A stretch of 64,000 nt of DNA from Symsagittifera roscoffensis (lineage: Eukaryota > Xenacoelomorpha > Acoela > Convolutidae), in NCBI RefSeq assembly GCF_963678635.1, contig NC_087062.1:14993789-15057788 (forward strand), given 5' to 3'. The position numbers were made by a program, and so were the translations under genes. The notes beneath the pieces are model-generated. The model was not told where the DNA came from. It saw nothing but the letters and a program-made list of their open reading frames with translations, and did no database searches. Positions 57,344-64,000 of this stretch are shown in pieces (the stretch's first letter is position 1; the number at the start of each line of letters is the position of its first letter).

Positions 57344-60300
57344 GTCAGAAAAGACCTTTCTTCAGTTTGAAAACGGATTTTTGCTGAGACATAATTAGCA
57401 TACAATGTTTTCATATTCTATAATGAAGAAGGAACCTGAAAAGTAGTACGACAATTTTACTCTAGAGACCGCAGAAAAACCAAATTTGCGTTCAAAAAAA
57501 ACAGTCCTCAAGTGCTATTAGAAAATTCTGGTCTACTATTGCAAAGATTTTCCCGAATAATGCAAATGACTGCAGACCACGCATTTTTTGGGAGTAGCTG
57601 CTTAAAATATAATAAGTCTGAGTTATTTTTCAGTGAGTTGAAGCTTTGATATAGCTTTCAATCTCACTGCTGAATTCTTAGATGTTTATGTTTTTTTTTT
57701 TCGCCCAGCAGTAAACAGCATCACTTGCGTTTTGAATATTATCACAATCTGAGGTGGTTTGCATATCGATAACATATAAGATAAAAAAGGAACCTTTCGT
57801 TTGAAGCTCTTTTTTTCAGAACGTTTTTGAAGCTCATTTAGATGCCTTTCTTTTTTTACATTATACCTGAGAAGTTTTATAAGGAAGGTTTTTTTCAGAA
57901 TTAAACAAATTAGATGCGTCTCAATCATTTTGCCAGCTTTCGGTTAAATGGTAACAATAAGTTTTTTCTAATATCATTGACTAGGTTTTTGAATTGATTT
58001 GGTTTGTTAACAATATAAATGAAGTAGATGTATTCAAGACATAACACCGTTCACAATTTTTTCAATAACCCAAAAACTATCTGAGCCGACGAGATGACAT
58101 TCCTCGTCAACTGATAGAAGTATCAAAGTTAAAAGTGGAAGATTGACCAGACATCAAAAAAAATTTTGTTGTGCATTGAAGGCAACAACTTATTCTAAAA
58201 TTCTTCTTGTTTTGAGACCTAATTTGTGATTTCATCTCAAAAATTGAGACAAAAGGTGATGGAATAAAAAAAGCAATTTTATACTCAAACTGACATTACG
58301 AAGAAAAAACTCGGTTAGTTAGATTTACAATTCGTTAAGTAGAATAACGAAAACAGCGATTAATTTTCACATAACAGTTTTTGAAGAAAGCCAACAGTCA
58401 AAGCTTTAGTAGATGCGGTTATTTGAATAATGACCAATTTTTTTTGTTTGGTTTTTGTTCCACGTGCGAGTCTTTTCATGGGCACTGTAACTGGCTTTAC
58501 AGGGCTGATTTTCGAGTCGGCACTGGTAGCGCCCAAATTTTGTTTCGACTTCGATGACTTCTTTGATGCATCTGTGAACCCGTTGGATGTTTTCTGTAGG
58601 ATTGACGGAAAGGAATTTTGCAGTGTATGTAGCCCAGTCAAAACTTTAATTTGTCATGCTACAGTTGGTTGTAGTGTGCGATTTTAAGAAAACTCGGTGC
58701 TTTGCGTATAGTTGAGTTAACCTCCAAAACGACAATTTTCCCTTTTTGTTGCCATTTTTACTGTTGACGAGTACCTTCAGTTCCTTGACATTTTTGCTTT
58801 TAACTTAAGTTTTTGGCCTTTCGTGAATCCATATCTTTTCACATATAACGAAATATTCGGGTTGAAAAATATCGTCTCACTCATTCACCAGAGCCACATT
58901 TTCTTCAATAACTCACTTTACTGTTCTGCAGTATTTCACCATATTAGTGGCACCATCCTGCAGACTAAAAGTCTGATTTTTTTTGTGTTTTTCAATACTT
59001 TTTGATTTTTTTTCGTGGTAGACTCTAGTTACGTATGATTTGCAAAATCACGTATGATTTGCAGATTTTGCTCATGAGAATGATGTACTGATTAGAAATA
59101 AATAATCGTGTTCACCCGTCAGGGCTAGGAAACACGAGGCTTTGAATTGACTAATTTTTTTGTGTTCCTTGACCATTTGTCTGAAAGTAGACAGTAAGTG
59201 AATTTGTCAAGCAAGGACCTTTTCAATACCAATATGACAACAATCAAGCTAAGTGGCAACAATTAAAAGCATAACTGCAAAATCAATCTTTTAAATCGAA
59301 CGGTAGAAAGCAATTATTCTGCAGAAATGATAACACATATAATACTTAACATAGCTTGTGGGGTAACTAACATAGCTTGTGCGTTTTTGTCGGTTCTTAA
59401 GCCTTTGAAGAATTGTTACTCGTATTTTAACATTACTTCAAGGCAAATGGCTCAAAATTTTTTTCAAAAAACTTCTCGATTCCTTTCGGGTTACACACTT
59501 AAAACTTTGCAATTTCCGTCGACTCCTTATCGGACACGTTCAAAATTAAATTGGAAGCGTAAAAAAGACATAACAAAATAAAAACCAATTAATTTCGTTA
59601 AATTCGTTGAATTGCATGATTTAAACTGTTAATCCAACGAGACTGCAAATTCTCACTTGGCTGTTACCTGTAAAATTTCGAAGTTGCCATGCCTTTTGGT
59701 GCCATTCTCGTCGAATGTCATATTTTCGAGGAGGGTAATTTTTCCCAGGAGGGTTATTTAGCATAAATTTTTTCGACTTGAATTTTTCAAACTGTTTTGA
59801 AATCATGCTCAAAAACATTCTGAGTGTCTTAAATAGTTGCGAGAGCGCCAGCCTAATACGATAAGCATCAACTTTGTTTCTTTAATTTTTGCCTTAAATA
59901 TAGGAGCCGCACCATGCTATGTTCTAATAAAATACAAAGAAGCAAAAGAATAAAAATCATCATTTAAAACTTATATAGCCCAATTCTGTTGATTTTGGCA
60001 AGTATTAAATTGTGAATCACAGCAGGCCTGATCAACTCTATAGTCTAAAAATCCAGGAAGGATGATGTTCAATGACACTTTTTTACACTGGAGACCAGCA
60101 TGGGTTGTCAAAGCGGGCACCAGACTTTTTTCCTTGTAACTAGTTTGTATAGATGTTTTTATTGAAATAAAACTTGAAGCGAAAAAAGTCTTCATAAAAT
60201 TTTTTTGATGCTTCATTTTTTCAGTCTTTTTCTGGGATGTTTTCCCTTCTTACTCCAAGAAATCCAAACTAAAACTATTTTTTTGGGGTTTGGTTATTAG

Positions 60301-61670
60301 TGGTTACTTTGGTCGGTTTTGTGCTATTGCTGTGTTAATCAATTCTTTTTGAAATGCCATAGAAAATGGGAAGGAACTTAGTCTTCCTGTGTGTTAAAGT
60401 TTTTTATCCGCGCAAAATCAGGTACCAGATACATTCCCGTTCCTAAAGTTTTTATCACACCACGCACAAAATTGAACTCCTGTTTATTTGTAAATGAGGT
60501 TTAGACAATTTTTGGTGAATGCTGTGATCCAAAGCTTATTAGGATTTTTGCTTTTTATACACATTGGGAATTTTTTGTAACCATGATATATCTGACATGG
60601 ATTATTCGTCCTGAAGATTTTTCAGGTATCAATGAAAGTAGTTATGTCTCCTTTATAGATCGCAATGAATTTTTTCATTTTTAAGGAAAAGTGTCAGGCT
60701 CAAAATTCCTCTTTCGCGGGTTGACTTTTGAGTGTTTTTCAAGTTAATTTCTTTCCTTATTTAAAATGAATGCAAACTCCACTATTGAACAGCAAAAATG
60801 TAATGATCACGAATTGTTTCAATCTTGAATTGTTCTAGAATGTTGAGATTTTAAGAATCAGTCTCTTCTAGCTCTTCAATTCTCTCACTTGGCTGTTATT
60901 AATAAAATTTCGAAGTTGCCATGCTTTTTGGCGCCATTCTGGTCGAATGTCACAAACTCCCCGGACAGCCCGGTCACTGTCTTTATTGAGTCTCATGGTA
61001 TTCATTAAAATAGTAGAGTGCCATCAAACAGAATTTACAAAATGCTTGAAATCAATTTTATCCACATCGCAATAACTCACTGCAGAATACAATTGGCATC
61101 ATACTACACTTTATAACCTTCTAACTTTTTTGCACTTTGAGGATGTGAGTCAAGATAAAACATCTTTTCTGACTTGTAAAGCCATTATCGCGATTTAAAA
61201 TTCTTTCTCCTAGGTTTAAAAGTTGTTGGGATGCAGGACAGTCCTGCCAACCAACAAGCTAAAATTATCCTACTATGCTTCCTCCCTTTGGAACTTTAGT
61301 TGTTATTGGTCCTGAATATTAAAATTAAGAAACCTGGTGGTTAGAAGGAACAAGTAAAAAAATCTCCTTCTTCAAGAGAATACTCAAGTCCTTCATATCA
61401 GCACAAAGTAATCAGTCATCTTAATTGATTAAAAACAATCATGCAGGCTGGAATATTCAATATACTCTTCACTCATTCCTTTTCAAAGAAATAGTAAGTG
61501 TCTCTAAAAACACTAGCTAAAATCATAATGCAAATTAATAAATGCAACAAACTCTTAAACTCAAAAATCAACTAAAACTTTCTCCTTTATTCAGTTTCAA
61601 TTGCAAGCTCAGTTTCTTGGTTTTTCATTTGAGTTTTTCTCACACAAAGACAATTCTGAGATTTAACAAC
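57344..61670. other. No recognised gene; one short duplicated segment
   Basis: AT-rich. A stretch of about 70 bp (TTGGCTGTTA, AAATTTCGAAGTTGCCATGC, GCCATTCT) occurs at 59651-59721 and again at 60881-60953. A basic frame at 58641-58360 (-) and one at 59818-59621 (-) are protein-like but unassigned. Confidence 0.35.
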
Positions 61671-61675
61671 TTCTT

Positions 61676-62750
61676 CTAAGTTAATTCTTTGTTCATTTCT
61701 TTCTTTTGGTCTTCATCGTTTAGAAGTTCTAAAAGTTCTAAATTCTTCTGTTCTTTCTTCTTTTTGAGTATTGTTTTCCGACTTTTTGTCAATGCTCCAT
61801 CTCCTCCTGACGCTCCTGTGGCCATTCTGACGCTGTTGGAGGCAGTCCTCCAACACCTCTGCTCTTCTACCTTTTGTTTGCAACAAGGTAGAGGGTCTAC
61901 CCTAGTATCCCTATTCTTGCCGAAGCTGTTGTGGAGGCACAACATCACTTTTCACTCCAGGCCTTCCTTCAACATTTCTTCTCTTTCTCTCCCGTCACAA
62001 CCATTTGTTCTCGACGTTCTCTTTATTGCGGTTGTTACTGCATTCTGAGGCGTTACAAATCTCGTTTGAAAACTCCCGATCCTAAGTCCGTCTGATACGA
62101 ACTGTATATTCTACTGTGCTTCAACATATGCTTCTTAGGTAATCGTACAACCAAGCAGTCATGTTGGCTCTGAACCATGGCATCATTCGTCTTCTGGCCC
62201 ATATTTTCTTCACTTCCACCGGAATGTTCAAGATTTTGAACGTTGTATCAAAAAGATCTAAGTCTTTTAGACAATCCAGATCCTCTAATGTTCTTTGATT
62301 GGTGCTTCTTGTCGGTTGTTCTCCTTAATATGAGCTTCCAGCTATCGAATTTCCATCATAACTCCAACTATCTTTATCGTTATGGGTTGTGATGAGTCTG
62401 GTAAACCCACGGAGAGCAGCTCTCCAGAGTCCCGGATCACCACCAGAATAGTTCGCCCGGGATACCACCATGTTTGGAGCAAACAATGGCACGGGAACTC
62501 ATCAAGTTTCAACATGATGCTTCTTCAATTTCGTTTCGCCGACGCTTCCAGTAGTGGTTCCACTTCCATCATCACTCGGTGGATTTTATCATTCTCCCCT
62601 ACTGCATTCTGATCCATCGCTGTTGATCCTCTCTGTTTGCTTCTTTCAAAATCACTGAAAATCTCTCACTAGCATATCCCATGAACTTCTTTCCCAGTAT
62701 CGGTTCTAACTCATCTTTGGTTCTTCCTGAAACGGCGGCAAACATCTCTA
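61676..62750 (-). pseudogene. Decayed coding sequence of unknown identity, multiple frameshifts
   Basis: Protein-like pieces in changing minus-strand frames: MFAAVSGRTKDELEPILGKK (from about 62738), VMMEVEPLLEASAKRN, FPCHCLLQTWWYPGRTILVV, LEAHIKENNRQEAP, then TLEDLDCLKDLDLFDTTFKI to MTAWLYDYLRSIC (stop 62121-62123), and finally SVRMATGASGGDGA...KKKKEQKNLELLELLNDEDQ to 61676. The interval is GC-richer than its surroundings. It looks like one old ORF (transposon or gene) broken by indels and stops. I do not recognise the family. Confidence 0.45.
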
Positions 62751-62982
62751 ATAACTACAGAAAATTCAAAATTTTGTTTCAATTTTTTTGCAGTAACCGT
62801 TTGAACTTTTTTCATTTTTTGGTTCTGAAAACGGCGCTCAAAATCTTCAAAAACTGATTTGCTTGAAACAATTTTTCAGTGCTTAAATAACCACAAATAA
62901 GCAGCTGTAAGCCTGCTCGCTCGCTTTAATTGCTAGAAATTAGAAGAAAAATCAAATATGCTAAACCATCTTTCTCGGTTAT

Positions 62983-63569
62983 GAGAAGATTTTCATTCGA
63001 ATCTCGACGGAAAGTGCTTCAATTTGGTGTATCACTCGATCCATTCCGATGATGGTTTCTGGTGCCTGATTTTGCGTGAAAAAAAAATTAAAACACCCAA
63101 ATGCAAAGATCATTCCTATTTTTTAAATGGTCGGAACTAAAACTGCCGTTTTATTGGATAATAGATGTTGGACCAAGCATTTTGGGAGAGAATAAACAAA
63201 AAAGTCGTAAATCAAGACCGCTCTATCCATGACTAGAACTTTTAATGTGTAAATGTGATCAATTAGGCGGAACATTCAGACTCAAACTAATTTTTGGCCA
63301 TAAATATGAAAAAAATTAACGAGTCACTAGCTGAAAACGAAGAAAACTATGTACACTTGCCCATGGAACCAATTAAAATTAATAAAATAATGAAAATACA
63401 TGACAGAAGCCGAGTTTTCTTTCAACTCTTCACAATGAAAAAACTTTGAGACCAGTTTTTTTTCTCTTATGGGGCAGTAAAGGTTATTTCAGCAACATAT
63501 TCTACCCAAGCTGGGCGTTGAAATGATTCAAAAAAGTTGTCACTATAAACCAATATGAACGCAAGAAAA
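62983..63569. repeat. Dispersed repeat, copy 2 (copy 1 at 54350-54944)
   Basis: Same order and same right end as copy 1; the small frame is shortened by an indel in the T-run after CGAGTT. Confidence 0.75.
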
Positions 63570-63593
63570 CTATTAGAATAATGAAAAATTAAT

Positions 63594-63664
63594 ATTGACA
63601 AACTAGACGCCCATTATGGTCGCCCATCTCGGATGTCATTGACAAACTAGACGCCCATTATGGT
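63594..63664. repeat. 27-bp direct repeat, two copies
   Basis: ATTGACAAACTAGACGCCCA... at 63594-63620 and 63638-63664, 17 bases apart. Confidence 0.9.
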
Positions 63665-63764
63665 TTTTATCTCCTGAAAAATTGCTTTAGCATGCCAAAA
63701 CTCCTATATTTTTTGCGTACGAGCCCTTGTTTTTGCAAAATGATTTTTTGGAACGCTGCGATAA

Positions 63765-64000
63765 ATTACTAAGAAGTTCGGCACTAACGTGAAAATGGAT
63801 AATAACCAGTTTTTAAAAGCAGTTCTCCTGGCAGCCAAAGGTGGCTTGGGCGTTTCTTCCGCTCGTCTAATCGCTTTACCCGCTTTCTTAGCCTCAGCAG
63901 AAGGAGCAAAAGATGCCTTGAGCGAAATCTTTGGTTTGGAGCATGTGGATGGAACCTATGATGATGCGCTTAAACGTTGGTTTGAACTTGGAAAAATTGA
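63765..64000 (+). mobile_element. LINE reverse-transcriptase C-terminal region, 5'-truncated, runs off window
   Basis: Frame open from 63765 (TAA just upstream) to the window end. From the Met at 63795 it reads FLKAVLLAAKGGLGVSSARL, then LALPAFLASAEGA-type sequence and LKRWFELGKI. The 'GGLG...ALPAFLAS' pattern is characteristic of the region after the palm of some non-LTR retrotransposon proteins. Codon use is less AT-biased than around it. The Met is probably internal to a truncated copy, not a true start. Confidence 0.55.

Overview
The window comes from an animal nuclear genome, most likely an AT-rich invertebrate. The best evidence is the spliced 3' end of a MAP4K-type kinase gene (GCK-IV class: misshapen/TNIK/MAP4K4), with its citron-homology domain on nine exons and GT-AG introns. 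Everything else is typical of a repeat-rich metazoan chromosome: tRNA-derived SINEs, hAT-type MITEs, LINE fragments, an LTR retroelement with an envelope gene, satellites and minisatellites. I cannot name the species or phylum.

Layout. 1-7.9 kb: MAP4K 3' end on the + strand, its two large introns filled with tRNA-derived SINEs in the gene's own orientation. 9.06-10.37 kb: a large inverted repeat with arms of about 630 bp, built from two opposed SINE copies. 10.0-18.0 kb: a tandem duplication of about 4.0 kb. Each copy holds flanking DNA, one LTR and the 3' end of a retroviral env. 16.8-26.3 kb: one complete LTR element (LTR/LTR, 5-bp target duplication CTCAA, tRNA-type primer site), coding on the minus strand. 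It reads gag, a -1 slippery site, protease, pol linker, [no reverse transcriptase, RNase H or integrase], env and a small 3' ORF. Where pol should continue there is an antisense JmjC-like gene with its own poly(A) signal. A second 5' fragment of the same gene abuts the primer site. 26.8-27.6 kb: a hAT-like MITE nested in a foldback element. 28-30.4 kb: satellite-like repeats of about 160 bp. 30-41 kb: almost gene-free, with MITEs, a 33-bp minisatellite and a G-rich tract. 41.4-42.2 kb: one intact intronless gene for a secreted, cysteine-rich protein I do not recognise (minus). 45.5-48.2 kb: scattered GC-rich candidate exons of an unidentified membrane protein (+). 48.4-51.1 kb: exactly three copies of a 905-bp tandem unit. 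54-57 kb and 63 kb: copies of another dispersed repeat, plus a palindrome made of two opposed LINE reverse-transcriptase fragments. 61.7-62.7 kb: decayed coding sequence. 63.8-64.0 kb: start of a LINE reverse-transcriptase C-terminal region that runs off the window.

The most interesting object is the 9.46-kb LTR element. Its ends are complete (TSD, LTRs, primer site), but pol is missing and a JmjC-like gene sits there in antisense. Its own genes are broken by frameshifts, stops and a lost protease aspartate, so this copy cannot be autonomous. Whether the chimera ever moved as a unit is testable by looking for sister copies.
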